NCBI RefSeq assembly: GCF_000740775.1
Contig: NZ_JFGS01000007.1
Span: 1-64,000, forward strand
Reading direction: 5' to 3'
Length of the DNA stretch: 64,000 nucleotides
Source: Haematobacter missouriensis
Lineage (GTDB): Bacteria; Pseudomonadota; Alphaproteobacteria; Rhodobacterales; Rhodobacteraceae
The position numbers were made by a program, and so were the translations under genes. Shown here one piece after another: positions 1-11,545 of this stretch (positions are counted from its first letter, which is position 1; every line of letters begins with the position of its first letter). Below the pieces are notes generated by a model. That model made no database searches. It had not been told where the DNA came from and worked only from the letters and a program-made list of their open reading frames with translations.

Positions 1-389
1 CAAATCGCAGCGTCGATACCAGCGCCTTCAAGCACATCTTCGGGCGCGTATGCCGTGAACGCGACATCGATCACCGGCGGACCAAGGTGAACCACCCTTG
101 GACCAACGGCCAGGTTGAGCGGATGAACCGCACCATCAAGGAAGGTGAAGCGGATCAGAAAACGATCCGGGGGATCGTTTTCCCGCTGAACGTCAAGCGC
201 CTCCACTATGAGCGCCATGACCAGCTTCGCACGCACCTCACCGACGTCATGGCAGCCTACACCTTCGCGCGAAGGCTGAAGACCCTCAACGGCCTCACGC
301 CCTAAGAATACATCTGCAAGGTCCGGACAGCAGAGTCCGACAGACTCATCCTAAACCCGATCCACCAGATGCCGGGACTGAACAGCTAG
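1..389 (+). pseudogene. IS481-family transposase remnant (C-terminal part)
   Basis: The frame is open from the window edge and encodes the C-terminal part of a DDE integrase-core transposase. It contains the NHPWTNGQVERMNRTIKE block, whose Glu in NGQVER is the expected third catalytic acidic residue, and then RRLKTLNGLTP. A TAA at 303-305 stops translation exactly where IS481-type transposases continue with a Tyr-Glu-(Phe/Tyr)-Ile-Cys-Lys block. That block is still readable after the stop (EYICK ... NPIHQMPGLNS) up to TAG at 387-389, so the stop is a secondary nonsense mutation. About 14 extra residues sit between IKE and VKR, encoded by a palindromic insert at 149-187. The N-terminal part lies outside the window. 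The element is almost certainly inactive. Confidence 0.85.
149..187. repeat. REP-like palindrome inserted in the transposase remnant
   Basis: A perfect 10-bp inverted repeat (159-168 against 172-181, arms AAAACGATCC and GGATCGTTTT) with a GGG loop is flanked by a second short matched pair (AGCGG at 149-153, CCGCT at 183-187). It lies inside the transposase frame and keeps that frame open, adding roughly 14 codons absent from the usual IKE-AT-VKR stretch of this family. It looks like a small dispersed palindromic element. No second copy was noticed in this window. Confidence 0.6.
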
Positions 390-638
390 GAAAGCAGCCC
401 GCTCACGCTTTCCGAAAGAATGTTGAACGGTGCTTGTAATTGCATAGCCACCGGCTGCTTCCCGCATCGCTTGGCGGGGGGCTGCGATATCTTCGCCCAA
501 GGGAGTGGCGGTGGCCGCCGTCTCTGCACGTTCCGCGGGCAACGCGCCGGGGCTGGCCGCAACAGGCTGGAACGCCCCGGAAAAGTGTGAAACGGTTCCC
601 CCGACATGACGGCGAAGCCGCGGGACGGGGGCAAGACC

Positions 639-3600
639 ATGGCAATCAAGGCGGCGATCTATCACCTCACCCATTACCGCTATGACAGGCCGGTGATTCT
701 CGGACCGCAGGTGATCCGCCTCCGCCCCGCTCCGCACAGCCGCACGCGGGTCATATCCCACTCTCTGAGGGTGTCGCCCGACCGGCATTTCGTGAACTAC
801 CAGCAGGACCCCTACGGCAACTGGCTGGCCCGGTACGTTTTTCCCGAGCCGGTGACAGAGCTGAAGATAGAGGTCGATCTGGTCGCCGACATGACGGTCT
901 ATAACCCGTTCGACTTCTTTGTTGAGGAAAGCGCGGAAACCTGGCCCTTCGACTACCCGGAGGATGTGCAGGCCGATCTGTCGATCTATCGCACGCCGGA
1001 ACCTGTCGGGCCATTGCTTGCCGCGTTTCTGGCGAGTGTGCCGCGGGAGCGGCAGCGGACCGTGGATTTCATTGTCGGTCTCAACGCTCGCGTCGCGCGG
1101 GAGGTGGGCTATGTCATCCGCATGGAGCCGGGCGTCCAGACGCCGGAGGAGACCTTTGCCAGCGGTCTTGGATCATGCCGCGACTCTTCATGGCTGCTGG
1201 TGCAGGCGCTGCGGAATCTGGGCTTCGCGGCGCGGTTCGTGTCGGGCTATCTGATCCAGTTGAAACCGGACCTGAAGGCACTGGACGGCCCCTCCGGCAC
1301 GGAAGTCGATTTCACCGATCTGCATGCGTGGTGCGAGGTATATCTGCCCGGCGCGGGGTGGATAGGATTGGATCCGACCTCCGGCCTGCTGACGGGGGAG
1401 AGCCATATCCCGCTCGCCGCCACGCCGCATTTCCGCAATGCCGCGCCGATCTCCGGCCTGGCCTCCTATGCGGAGGTTGATTTCAACTTCGACATGCGCG
1501 TGACCCGCGTGGCGGAGCACCCCCGCATAACGAAGCCCTTCTCGGAAGAGGCGTGGAGCGCGTTGAACGACCTCGGTCGCAAGGTCGATGCGTCCCTTGC
1601 CGCCGGGGATGTGCGTCTGACGATGGGGGGGGAGCCGACCTTCGTCTCCATCGACGATTTCGAGAGTGCGGAGTGGAATACCGCCGCCGTCGGGCCGACG
1701 AAGCGGGTGCTGGCCGACAGGCTGATCCGTCGCCTGCGTGACCGCTTCGCGCCCAACGGATTTCTGCACTACGGGCAGGGCAAATGGTATCCCGGCGAGA
1801 CGCTGCCGCGGTGGACGTTCTCGCTCTACTGGCGGAAGGATGGCAGGCCGCTCTGGGGCGATGCCGCGCTGATCGCACCCGAGGGGGAGCAGACGGGGGC
1901 CACGCCGGAGCAGGCAGAAGAGTTCCTTAAAGTCATGGCGACAGAGCTCGGCGTGCCTTCGGACAATGTGATGCCCGCCTATGAAGACCCCGCCGAATGG
2001 ATGGTACGGGAGGCCCGTCTGCCGGAGAACGTCACCCCGCAGAACTCCAAGATCAAGGATCCGGAGGAGCGCCATCGTATCGCCCGGGTTTTCGACCGGG
2101 GCCTGACAACACCATCGGGCTACGTGCTGCCAATCCAGAGCTGGCAGGCGCGGGCCGGGAGGCGCTGGTTCTCTGAAAAGTGGCGGACGCGGCGAGGTAA
2201 CCTGTTCCTTGTCCCCGGGGATAGCGCCGTAGGCTACCGCCTGCCGCTCGGCTCGCTGCCCTATGTCTCGCCTTCGCAGTTCCCCTATGTGAACCCCGCC
2301 GATCCGACGATCCCGCGCGACCCGCTACCCGTGACGCCTCCGGTGGCCGATGCAGTGGACCGCGCCCGGCGCCAGCAGCCCGTGATGCGTTTCACCGGCA
2401 CGCCGCGGGAGAATGTCGTTCCACCGGTGCCTTCAGGTGAGGTGGGGGGTGTCGTGCGAACCGCCCTTTCGGTGGAGCCACGGGATGGTCGGCTTTGCGT
2501 GTTCATGCCGCCGACGGAGCGGGTGGAGGACTACCTCGACCTGCTGGCGGCGGCAGAGGCGACGGCGGCCCGCATGGGCCTGCCCATTCATATCGAGGGC
2601 TACACCCCCCCGCAGGACAGCCGCCTGAACGTGATTCGCGTCGCGCCTGATCCCGGCGTGATCGAGGTGAACATCCACCCCGCCGCGAGCTGGGAGGATT
2701 GTGTGGCCATTACCGAGGGCGTCTATGAGGAAGCGCGTCAGACGCGTCTGGGCGCCGACAAGTTCATGATCGACGGCAAGCATACCGGCACAGGCGGAGG
2801 CAATCACGTGGTGGTGGGCGGTGCGACGACGCTCGACAGCCCGTTCCTGCGCCGCCCCGATGTGCTGCGCTCGATCATCCTGTACTGGCAGCGGCATCCC
2901 TCCATCTCCTATCTGTTCTCCGGCCTGTTCATCGGGCCGACCTCACAGGCCCCTCGGATCGACGAGGCCCGGCACGATGCGCTTTATGAGCTGGAGATCG
3001 CGCTTGCCCAGATGCCGCCTCCGGGGCAGGGAGAGGCGCCGATGCCATGGCTGGTGGACAGGTTGCTGCGCAACCTTCTGGTGGATGTCACCGGCAACAC
3101 CCATCGGGCGGAGATCTGCATCGACAAGCTCTACTCCCCCGATGGGCCGACAGGGCGTCTGGGGCTGGTGGAGTTCCGGGGCTTCGAGATGCCGCCCGAT
3201 CCGCGCATGTCGCTGGCCCAGCAACTGCTCATCCGCGCGCTCATCGCCCGGTTGTGGCATTCGCCGGTCACGGGCGAGCTGGTGCGGTGGGGCACTACGC
3301 TGCATGACCGCTTCATGCTGCCGCATTTCGTCTGGGAGGATTTTCTGGACGTGCTCCGTGACCTTGACCGGCATGGTTTCCCCATGCGGTCGGAGTGGTT
3401 CGAGGCGCAGCAGGAGTTCCGCTTTCCCTTCGCCGGGGAAGTGGAATACGAGGGCGTTCACCTTGAACTCCGGCAGGCGCTGGAACCGTGGCACGTTCTG
3501 GGTGAAACCGGGGCCATCGGTGGCACCGTCCGCTATACCGACAGTTCGGTGGAGCGGATGCAGGTGAAGCTGACGACCTCCGATCCGGGGCGTTACGTAG

Positions 3601-3971
3601 TGGCCTGCAACAAGCGCCGTGTACCGCTGACGCCTGTCGGGACCAGCGGCGTTGCCGTTGGCGGCGTCCGGTTCAAGGCGTGGCAGCCTGCTGCGGCGCT
3701 GCATCCGGTGCTGCCGGTCAATGCGCCGCTTACGCTGGACATCTTCGACACCTGGACGGGGCGGGCGTTGGGCGGGTGCACCTATCACGTGGCGCATCCG
3801 GGGGGGCGGAACTATGATACCTTCCCCGTCAACGGCAACGAGGCCGAGGCGCGTCGTCTCGCGCGATTCGAGCCGCGGGGCCACACTCCGGGCCTTTATA
3901 TGCCGCCTGCCGAAGCGCCCAATCGGGAATATCCGATGACGCTCGACCTGCGGAGGGCACCGGGGCTTTAG
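639..3971 (+). CDS. transglutaminase-like / DUF2126 protein
   Basis: A large cytoplasmic protein (1110 residues from the chosen start) with a transglutaminase-like N-terminal region and a long C-terminal DUF2126 region. The transglutaminase core is visible: Cys near residue 179 in SCRDSSWLL, His near 228 in [10 protein letters not shown], Asp near 243 in GLDPTSG. DUF2126 begins around residue 300 ([15 protein letters not shown]). The start was moved from ATG 606 to ATG 639 because family members begin like [18 protein letters not shown] and a G-rich ribosome site precedes it. The next gene starts one base after the stop. It is the first gene of a three-gene operon with an ATP-grasp/alpha-E protein and a second transglutaminase, a grouping predicted by comparative genomics to ligate or modify peptides. 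The substrate is unknown. Confidence 0.9.
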   Translation: MAIKAAIYHLTHYRYDRPVILGPQVIRLRPAPHSRTRVISHSLRVSPDRHFVNYQQDPYGNWLARYVFPEPVTELKIEVDLVADMTVYNPFDFFVEESAETWPFDYPEDVQADLSIYRTPEPVGPLLAAFLASVPRERQRTVDFIVGLNARVAREVGYVIRMEPGVQTPEETFASGLGSCRDSSWLLVQALRNLGFAARFVSGYLIQLKPDLKALDGPSGTEVDFTDLHAWCEVYLPGAGWIGLDPTSGLLTGESHIPLAATPHFRNAAPISGLASYAEVDFNFDMRVTRVAEHPRITKPFSEEAWSALNDLGRKVDASLAAGDVRLTMGGEPTFVSIDDFESAEWNTAAVGPTKRVLADRLIRRLRDRFAPNGFLHYGQGKWYPGETLPRWTFSLYWRKDGRPLWGDAALIAPEGEQTGATPEQAEEFLKVMATELGVPSDNVMPAYEDPAEWMVREARLPENVTPQNSKIKDPEERHRIARVFDRGLTTPSGYVLPIQSWQARAGRRWFSEKWRTRRGNLFLVPGDSAVGYRLPLGSLPYVSPSQFPYVNPADPTIPRDPLPVTPPVADAVDRARRQQPVMRFTGTPRENVVPPVPSGEVGGVVRTALSVEPRDGRLCVFMPPTERVEDYLDLLAAAEATAARMGLPIHIEGYTPPQDSRLNVIRVAPDPGVIEVNIHPAASWEDCVAITEGVYEEARQTRLGADKFMIDGKHTGTGGGNHVVVGGATTLDSPFLRRPDVLRSIILYWQRHPSISYLFSGLFIGPTSQAPRIDEARHDALYELEIALAQMPPPGQGEAPMPWLVDRLLRNLLVDVTGNTHRAEICIDKLYSPDGPTGRLGLVEFRGFEMPPDPRMSLAQQLLIRALIARLWHSPVTGELVRWGTTLHDRFMLPHFVWEDFLDVLRDLDRHGFPMRSEWFEAQQEFRFPFAGEVEYEGVHLELRQALEPWHVLGETGAIGGTVRYTDSSVERMQVKLTTSDPGRYVVACNKRRVPLTPVGTSGVAVGGVRFKAWQPAAALHPVLPVNAPLTLDIFDTWTGRALGGCTYHVAHPGGRNYDTFPVNGNEAEARRLARFEPRGHTPGLYMPPAEAPNREYPMTLDLRRAPGL

Positions 3972-6380
3972 ATGGGACGCCGAAGCGCCCTTGCCGCGAA
4001 AGATGCGCTGGCCCGGCTTCTTGCCGAGTATCGGCCGAAGACCGGCATTCCGGACGAACTGCTCGATGCCGGCGGCAGGGTTCGCCCTGTCTGGCGCACT
4101 TTCATCGAACGTCTCTCCCTCATGACGGAGGAGGAGATCCGGTCGCGCGGTGCTCGGGCGGACCAGTATCTTCGCGATGCGGGGGTGTTCCATCGTCAGT
4201 ACGGTACGGCTGATGCGGCCGACCGCGACTGGCCGCTCAGCCCTGTGCCCCTGCTGCTGCCCGAGAGCGAATGGCGCACCCTGTCGGCAGGTCTGATCCA
4301 GCGGGCGAACCTGCTGGAAGCGCTGGTGGCTGATCTCTACGGTCCCAACCGTCTGGTGCGGGAGGGGCATCTGCCGGCGGAGCTGGTGGCAGCCAACCCG
4401 GAGTGGCTCCGCCCGCTGGTCGGCGTCACGCCGAAATCGGGGGATTTCCTGCATTTCCTTGCCTTCGACCTCGGCCGGGGCCCGAACGGCGACTGGTGGG
4501 TGTTGAGCGACCGGGCTCAGGCGCCCTCCGGCGCGGGCTTTGCGCTGGAGAACCGGATCGCCACGGGGCGCGCCTTCCCGGATGCGATCGCGGAGCAGAA
4601 TGTCCACCGGCTCGCCGGGTTCTTCCGCGCCTTCCGCGACCGCCTGATGGATCTGCGGGGCGGGGAGGAAGAGCGCATCGGCATCCTGACACCCGGCCCG
4701 ATGAGCGAGACCTATTTCGAACATGCCTTCATCGCCCGCTATCTCGGTTTCAGCCTGCTGGAGGGTGATGACCTGATAGTGCGGGACGGCGCGCTCCTGA
4801 TCCGCACGGTGGCGGGGCTGCGGCCGATCAGCGTGCTCTGGCGGCGGATGGATGCGGCATGGACGGATCCGATGGAACTGAACGAGGCTTCCCGTCTGGG
4901 TACGCCGGGGCTGATCGGTGCCATCCGCGCGGGCAATCTCGCGATGGTGAACGCTCTCGGGTCAGGGGTCGTTGAGATGCGGGCCCTCCTGGCCTTTTTG
5001 CCGCGCATTTCCGAAGCGATGACCGGCGCGCCTCTCCTGCTGCCCAACATCGCCACGTGGTGGTGCGGGCAGGCGGTGGAGCGGGATCACGTCAGGCGCC
5101 ACGCGACCGAGATGACGATCTCTCCCGCGCTCTCCAACCGGCTGTTCTTCGATCTGGAGGCGGAGGCGGCTGTCGCCGGTCGGTTCAGGGGCGAGCCGCC
5201 GGCGCCCGCGCTCGATGACTGGATCATTACGGGCGGCGGCGATCTGGTGGGGCAGGAGGCCGTGCACCTTTCCACCATGCCTGCGCTGGTGGAGGGGCGG
5301 CTGGTGCCACGGCCCTACAGCCTCCGTGTCTATCTGGCACGGACGGCGGAGGGCTGGACCGTCATGCCCGGGGGCTTTGCCCGGATCGGCACGTCGGAGG
5401 ATCCAACAGCCGTCGCGCTTCGCCAGGGGGCGTCCGTTGCGGATGTCTGGGTCGTCGCCGATGCGCCGGTCGAAGCCGATACGATGATTCAGCGGCCAAG
5501 CGTGGCTGAGTTTCGGCGGCAGGCTCCGCTGCTTCCCGCGCGTGCCGCGGACAATCTATATTGGTTGGGCCGCTATGTTGAGCGTGCGGAAACGACTGTC
5601 CGTTTGCTGCGTGCCTGGCATGCCCGCGTGGCCGAGACGGGGGAAGAGGACGCGCCGCTTCAGGCGCTGATCGGCGACTGTCTTGAGGATCGCGGTGCAA
5701 AGCCGGGCGCGGGCGTGCCTGCAGGGCTTCGCGACATGCTCCGCGGAGCGTTGACCGCCGCGAGCCATGTACGCGACCGGTTCTCGATTGATGGCTGGAT
5801 GGCACTGACCGATCTGGATGGCACCGCGGGACGGCTTGCAGGTGTGCTGAAACCCGGCGATGACGGCGCGCGGGGGATGAGCGTATTGCTCCGCAAGATC
5901 ACCGGCTTCTCCGGCCTGGTGCATGAGAACATGTATCATACGATGGGTTGGCGCTTTCTTTCCACGGGACGCGCGCTGGAACGTGCGCTGGGAACCGCGC
6001 GGTTGCTCGCCGTTCTGGCAGATGAAATGGCGCCCGAGGGAGCGCTCGATGTCGCGGTGGAGGTCGGTGACAGTGTGATGACCCACCGCAGCCGCTTCGC
6101 CGCGGAGGCGAATCGCGCAACCGTCATTGATCTGCTGGCGCTGGACCGTCTGAATCCCCGGGCGGTGCTCTATCAGCTCGATCTGATACAGGAGCGTATG
6201 GGCGTACTGTGGCGGGGGCAGGGCAATGCGCCGATGGGCGAGGTGGAGCGGGCGGTTTTGCGCCTGCGCACCCGCGTCGCCACCGCGACGCCGGAGGAAC
6301 TGACCGGCCCCGCGCTTGACGTCGTGGCGGAGGGTCTGGGGGAGATTTCCGTTCTCATCGGGCGGAAATGGTTGATCTGA
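3972..6380 (+). CDS. circularly permuted ATP-grasp / alpha-E domain fusion protein
   Basis: An 802-residue protein. Roughly residues 1-500 match the circularly permuted ATP-grasp family (CP_ATPgrasp_2), expected to form amide bonds through acyl-phosphate intermediates. From about residue 518 (ARAADNLYWLGRYVERAE) to the end it is an alpha-helical alpha-E domain. In many bacteria these are two adjacent genes of about 480 and 310 codons, so this is a natural fusion. It starts directly after the stop of the DUF2126 gene and is followed 13 bases later by a second transglutaminase gene. Together they form a conserved but experimentally uncharacterised module. The ligase role is inferred from the domain family; no substrate can be read from the sequence. 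Confidence 0.88.
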   Translation: MGRRSALAAKDALARLLAEYRPKTGIPDELLDAGGRVRPVWRTFIERLSLMTEEEIRSRGARADQYLRDAGVFHRQYGTADAADRDWPLSPVPLLLPESEWRTLSAGLIQRANLLEALVADLYGPNRLVREGHLPAELVAANPEWLRPLVGVTPKSGDFLHFLAFDLGRGPNGDWWVLSDRAQAPSGAGFALENRIATGRAFPDAIAEQNVHRLAGFFRAFRDRLMDLRGGEEERIGILTPGPMSETYFEHAFIARYLGFSLLEGDDLIVRDGALLIRTVAGLRPISVLWRRMDAAWTDPMELNEASRLGTPGLIGAIRAGNLAMVNALGSGVVEMRALLAFLPRISEAMTGAPLLLPNIATWWCGQAVERDHVRRHATEMTISPALSNRLFFDLEAEAAVAGRFRGEPPAPALDDWIITGGGDLVGQEAVHLSTMPALVEGRLVPRPYSLRVYLARTAEGWTVMPGGFARIGTSEDPTAVALRQGASVADVWVVADAPVEADTMIQRPSVAEFRRQAPLLPARAADNLYWLGRYVERAETTVRLLRAWHARVAETGEEDAPLQALIGDCLEDRGAKPGAGVPAGLRDMLRGALTAASHVRDRFSIDGWMALTDLDGTAGRLAGVLKPGDDGARGMSVLLRKITGFSGLVHENMYHTMGWRFLSTGRALERALGTARLLAVLADEMAPEGALDVAVEVGDSVMTHRSRFAAEANRATVIDLLALDRLNPRAVLYQLDLIQERMGVLWRGQGNAPMGEVERAVLRLRTRVATATPEELTGPALDVVAEGLGEISVLIGRKWLI

Positions 6381-6393
6381 GCAGGGGGGCCGC

Positions 6394-7272
6394 ATGCGCT
6401 ATGAGCTGAAGATGAGCCTCGACTATGTCTATGAGGGCGGGGCAGAGGCCGGGCGGCACCTGCTCCGCATCGTTCCGCTTCAGCTTGCCGGGGAGCAGCG
6501 CGTGGAGGAAAGCCGCGTGTCGGTCGATCCTCAACCCGCGGAATGGCATGAGCGGACGGATTTCTTCGGCAACAGGGTGATCGAACTCGCGTTCGACGGC
6601 TTGGTGGAGGAGACGTGCTTTCGTCTCGAGGCGCGGGTGGAGCGGATGCCGCAGGGCGCGGTGCTCGACGTCTCGCCGCGACTCGCGGACATCGCGCGGG
6701 AAGTGGTGGAGCATCGCGATCTCGGGCCGGACTCCCCGCATCACTTCCTCGGCCCCTCGGCCCGTGTGCCTCGTGCTGCCGCGCTTGCCGACTACGGGCG
6801 CGCGCTGCCCTTGTCTGATCCGACGGCATGGGAAATGGTGATGGCCCTGGGGCGCGCGATCCACCGCGACATGATCTATGATCCGGAGGCGACGGAGGTG
6901 GATACCCCTGTGCTGGAGGCATTCGCCGCACGCCGTGGCGTGTGTCAGGACTTTGCTCACGCAATGATCGGGGCGCTTCGCGGGATCGGGATTCCGGCGG
7001 GCTATGTCTCGGGCTTTCTGCGCACCGAACCGCCACCCGGCGCACCACGGCTTGAGGGGGCGGATGCCATGCATGCCTGGGTGCGAGCCTGGTGCGGTCA
7101 TGAGATGGGCTGGCGCGACTACGATCCCACCAATGCGATGGTGGTGGGCGAGGACCATATCGTCATCGCGCGGGGGCGCGATTATGCCGATGTCTCCCCC
7201 GTTCGCGGCGCGCTCCGCACAGCGGGAAGCCAGAGTTCGGGACAGGCGGTGGATGTCATCCCTCTCCGCTGA
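6394..7272 (+). CDS. transglutaminase-like cysteine protease family protein
   Basis: A 292-residue protein with the bacterial transglutaminase N-terminal region (RYELKMSLDYVYEGGAEAGRH) followed by a transglutaminase core. Catalytic residues are visible as Cys in RRGVCQDFAHAM (about residue 188), His in DAMHAWVRAW (about 228) and Asp in DYDPTNAMV (about 246). It ends the operon that begins at 639. In this setting such proteins are thought to act as peptidases or transamidases working with the ATP-grasp ligase. The proteasome-like peptidase (Anbu) that accompanies this module in some genomes is not seen downstream; the next gene is on the opposite strand. Confidence 0.87.
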   Translation: MRYELKMSLDYVYEGGAEAGRHLLRIVPLQLAGEQRVEESRVSVDPQPAEWHERTDFFGNRVIELAFDGLVEETCFRLEARVERMPQGAVLDVSPRLADIAREVVEHRDLGPDSPHHFLGPSARVPRAAALADYGRALPLSDPTAWEMVMALGRAIHRDMIYDPEATEVDTPVLEAFAARRGVCQDFAHAMIGALRGIGIPAGYVSGFLRTEPPPGAPRLEGADAMHAWVRAWCGHEMGWRDYDPTNAMVVGEDHIVIARGRDYADVSPVRGALRTAGSQSSGQAVDVIPLR

Positions 7273-7466
7273 CCCTTGGGTATTCGGTACTATTGTGAGG
7301 CGCGGCGGATCGGACGCATGGCGTCCATATCGACACCGGCAAGCTGGACCCAACTGACGCAACCGCTGGTGTTCAGGAAAGCTCCTGGCATCCGTGTCAT
7401 GGTCCAGGCGCCCTGCTTACCGACAAGAGCATTTATTCTAGGTCGGTCTCGCCTGGGATCCGGCCT

Positions 7467-8045
7467 TCAGAAGCGCCGCCAGAGAGACAGCTCCACATAG
7501 TTGCCCTGCTTGCCATGGCCGGCGGAAATGCGGCTTTCCGACGCGAGCGGCAGCGGAATGCCTGTCGCATGCAGACCGAAGCGGCTTCCCTGCCATGTAT
7601 CCGAGACTTCCGGCCCGAACCACGGCCCACTCCCGCCCAGCCTGAAGCCGGTTGCCGCGCGGAGGTTGCGATCCGTGTTCTTCACCCATTGTCCGCGGAA
7701 GCTGGTCATCCAGTCCCGGTTGTCCCACCACAAATCCAGCGCGCCGAGGGGGTTCGCGTCATCCTGCTGCTCTACTCCGGCCAAGGCCGTGAGATAGGCG
7801 CCCTGCCCGACGAAACGCCAGCCCCCTGCAATGGCCAAGCGCGTACCGCCGTCGTCCGGGCGACCGATTTCGACCGTCCCGACCGGGCCGGAGCTGTCCA
7901 GGCCATTGAATGTGCCCATCAGCCCCACACCGCCGTAGGTGCTTCCCGCCGACCGTTCGGCGGAAAGATAGGCGAGCGAACGGGGCTCTGCCGCGACGCT
8001 TGCCGCAGGCAGAAGGGCGAGGATGAGGAGAGACAGAAATCGCAT
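7467..8045 (-). CDS. BcsS-like secreted envelope protein
   Basis: A protein of about 192 residues that starts at ATG 8045, twelve codons inside the longest frame, because MRFLSLLILALLPAASVAAEP is a clear Sec signal peptide with an Ala-Xaa-Ala-type cleavage site. The mature part has alternating beta-strand character, ends in Phe like many outer-membrane beta-barrels, and carries a GPEVS...RFGLHATGIPL stretch resembling the cellulose-biosynthesis protein BcsS family. No other bcs genes are visible, so a role in cellulose export is not supported by context. It is flanked by the transglutaminase operon (opposite strand) and the hydrolase operon (same strand, 59 bases away). An unrelated small barrel protein is the alternative. 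Confidence 0.55.
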   Translation of the reverse strand: MRFLSLLILALLPAASVAAEPRSLAYLSAERSAGSTYGGVGLMGTFNGLDSSGPVGTVEIGRPDDGGTRLAIAGGWRFVGQGAYLTALAGVEQQDDANPLGALDLWWDNRDWMTSFRGQWVKNTDRNLRAATGFRLGGSGPWFGPEVSDTWQGSRFGLHATGIPLPLASESRISAGHGKQGNYVELSLWRRF

Positions 8046-8104
8046 CTCGGAGGGTAAACCCCATGCAGCAAGGGATTGCAACTGCCGGATTATATCGACT
8101 TGTC

Positions 8105-8805
8105 CTAAAGCTCGCGGCAGAGCAGTTCCGCAAGGTCATCGGGTCTCGACAGAAACGGCGAGTGGGAGGTCGCCAGCCGTACGACCGCGGTCTCCGGCCA
8201 GTCCTGTACCATCGCCGCCTGAAATGCGGGAGGTATCGCCCGATCTTCGGTGCAGAGGATATACCGGCGCGGCAGCGCGACCGCGGCATCCGTCTCCGGT
8301 ATCGGCGTTTCCTGAGGCGAGACAGGTTCCGGGCAGAGCCGCGCGACCGCATCGGCGGCGATCTCCGGCGCGCAGTCGTGATAGAAAAGCGGTCGGGCCA
8401 GCTCGGTGCGAAAGGTAAAGGCCGCGCTGTCCTCCGCCATGACATAGCTCCCCCGCAGCGGCTGGTCGGGCCATGCCTTGCGCATATCCCGAAGCGATCG
8501 TCCCGGTGCGGGCACATAAGCCGCGACATAGATGAGCTGCCTGATCCTGTCCGGCACGAGCGCCGCCGCCGACGTGATCGGAAAGCCCGCGAAGGAGTGT
8601 CCCACGAGGACGGAGGGTCGCTCCATCGCCCGGGCCACCCGTTCGGCGAAGCCGGCGAGAGTCGCCTCCCGCGCGGGGGTATGGTCGTCTCCGCGGCAGG
8701 GAAGGTCTATGGCTTCCGTCTCGTGACCCCGCCGGCGGAGCGCCGCTTCTACATCCGTCCAGCACCATGAACCATGGCAGGCGCCGTGGACCAGCACGAA
8801 CCGCG

Positions 8806-8809
<4 letters not shown>
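8105..8809 (-). CDS. alpha/beta hydrolase (esterase/lyase-like)
   Basis: A 234-residue alpha/beta-fold hydrolase of the short salicylate-esterase/hydroxynitrile-lyase-like type. The N-terminal VLVHGACHGSWCW supplies the oxyanion-hole HG motif, VGHSFAGF the nucleophile elbow (Ser 72), and TSHSPFLSRP the C-terminal catalytic His. ATG 8809 was chosen because it overlaps the stop of the upstream hydrolase in an ATGA arrangement. The longer frame to 9247 only runs through the upstream gene and its hexanucleotide repeat. It is the last gene of a four-gene coupled operon. The substrate is unknown. Confidence 0.85.
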
Positions 8810-9749
<940 letters not shown>

Positions 9750-9750
<1 letters not shown>

Positions 9751-10727
9751 CAGACCGTCTTGGCAAGCGCGCGGCTGAACATCGCGGCATCGGTGTTTCC
9801 GCCGGAGGCGACGACGATCACGGTATCGCCCTCGATCTCATCCGCCCGGTAGAGCGCCGCTGCAAGCGATGCGGCGCCACCCGGCTCCAGAACGAGCTTC
9901 AGACGGGTGAAGGCTTCGGCCATGGCGGAGAGGGCCTCCTCGTCCGAGACGACCAGCCCCGGACCGCAGAGCCGCTTGATGACCGGGAACGTGTTCTGTC
10001 CCAGTTCCGGTGACAGGATCGCGTCGCAGATGGAGCCCGTGAGCTTCAGGTTCCGCTCCCGCTTGCCGGAGGCGACAGAGCGGGCGGCATCGTCGAAGCC
10101 TTCCGGCTCTGCCGTCCGCACCCGAAGGCCCGGTGCCTTCGCCTCCAGCGCCAGGGCGATGCCGCTCGTCAGCCCGCCGCCGGAGCAGTTGACGATCACA
10201 TCCGCGGTGGTCAGGCCGAGCTCCGCCACCTGTTCCGCGATCTCCAGCCCCACGGTTCCCTGACCGGCGATCACCTGTGGGTCATCGAACGGATGCACGA
10301 GGCTGAGATTCCGGGCCGTCGAGATCTCCAGTCCGATCTCCTCGCGGCTGCGGTTGCCGCCGCGATCATAGAGCACGACCTCCGCCCCGTAGGCGCGCGT
10401 ATTGGCGATCTTCAGGGCAGGGGCGTCGGCAGGCATGATGATGACCGCCGGAACCCCGTGCATCGCCGCCGCCGCCGCAACCCCTTGGGCGTGGTTGCCG
10501 GAGGAAAAGGCCAGAACCCCGCTCGCGCGCTGGACCTCCGGCAGCGCGGAGATGGCCGACCAGGCCCCGCGGAACTTGAACGACCCCGTGTGCTGAAGGC
10601 ATTCCGCCTTCACCAGCACCCGCCGCCCCGCGATCTCGTCGATGAAGGGGGAAGAGAGAAGGGGAGTGCGCCGGACTTCCGCCGGGAAGCGGGAACGGGC
10701 GGCCTCGATGAGGGAGAGGGAGGTCAT
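9750..10727 (-). CDS. PLP-dependent threonine/serine dehydratase family protein
   Basis: A fold-type II PLP enzyme of about 325 residues. The PLP lysine is in HTGSFKFRGAWSA, the phosphate loop is NCSGGGLTSG, and SSGNHAQG is the usual substrate and cofactor contact. There is no C-terminal ACT-like regulatory domain, so it resembles catabolic threonine dehydratases, serine racemases and hydroxyaspartate dehydratases rather than biosynthetic IlvA. ATG 10727 is preferred over ATG 10733 because it overlaps the stop of the preceding hydrolase as ATGA. It is the second gene of the coupled operon. Which hydroxy-amino acid it uses cannot be told from sequence. Confidence 0.85.
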
Positions 10728-11545
10728 TGGCATTCTTTCAGGAAGGCTCGGACGATGGCGAGAGAGACGGGTTCGTCAAGGAAGGGCACATGGGCCCGGT
10801 CGGGAACCTCGCCGAACAGAATATCGGGGCGCCGGGCCCGCATGTCCTCAACCATCTTCGGCGTGAGGAGGTCGGAATTGGCCGCGCGGATCAGCGCGAC
10901 CGGCAGGCCGGCCAAGGCGTCGAACAGTGGCCACAGGTCCGGCGGTGGCCCCTCAAAGGCGGCGAGGAAAGCGTCGCGAAGCGCCGGGTCATAGTTGATC
11001 TCCAGCCCCGACGGCGTTTGGATGTAGTGATGGCGGACCTCTTCCTCCCACCGGTGGGCGGGGACATTGGCAAAGCCCGTCATGACGCTAGGCATAGCCT
11101 CCACCGCCTCCGCATAGGTCTTCCATCTCGGATTGCGGCCGATGTAGGCAAAGATCGCATCCAGCCCGGATTTGGCGATTTCCGGCCCCACATCGACGAG
11201 GCACAGACCACGGAGCCGCGCCTTCTGCGTCGCAGCGAGGAACAGCCCGTTCAACCCGCCGCGAGAGGTGCCGATGAGGGCTGCCTTGTCGATGCCCAGA
11301 TGGTCGAGCAACTCTACCGCATCGCGGGATTCGCGTGGAACGGTATATGTCTTTTCGCCTGTCCAGGCGGATTGTCCGCGTCCGCGGTAATCGGGTCGGA
11401 TCAGGCGGACATCGGGCAGGTGCGGCGCGAGATAGTCGAAATCCCGCCCCGTGCGGGACAGGCCCGACAAGCAGAGGACCGGAAGCCCGGAGCCTTCATC
11501 GGTATAGTAGATTTCCGCGCCGTCCGAGGCCTTGAATGTCGTCAT
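10724..11545 (-). CDS. alpha/beta hydrolase
   Basis: A 273-residue alpha/beta hydrolase, first gene of the four-gene operon. The motifs are LSGLSRTGRDF near the oxyanion hole, RPDYRGRGQS, nucleophile elbow GTSRGGLNG (Ser near 97) and a C-terminal His in DRAHVPFLDEP. ATG 11545 (MTTFKASDG) was chosen over the upstream frame extension because the domain begins there. It overlaps the dehydratase start by four bases. The substrate is unknown; it is a different subfamily from the two other hydrolases of the operon. Confidence 0.83.
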   Translation of the reverse strand: MTTFKASDGAEIYYTDEGSGLPVLCLSGLSRTGRDFDYLAPHLPDVRLIRPDYRGRGQSAWTGEKTYTVPRESRDAVELLDHLGIDKAALIGTSRGGLNGLFLAATQKARLRGLCLVDVGPEIAKSGLDAIFAYIGRNPRWKTYAEAVEAMPSVMTGFANVPAHRWEEEVRHHYIQTPSGLEINYDPALRDAFLAAFEGPPPDLWPLFDALAGLPVALIRAANSDLLTPKMVEDMRARRPDILFGEVPDRAHVPFLDEPVSLAIVRAFLKECQ

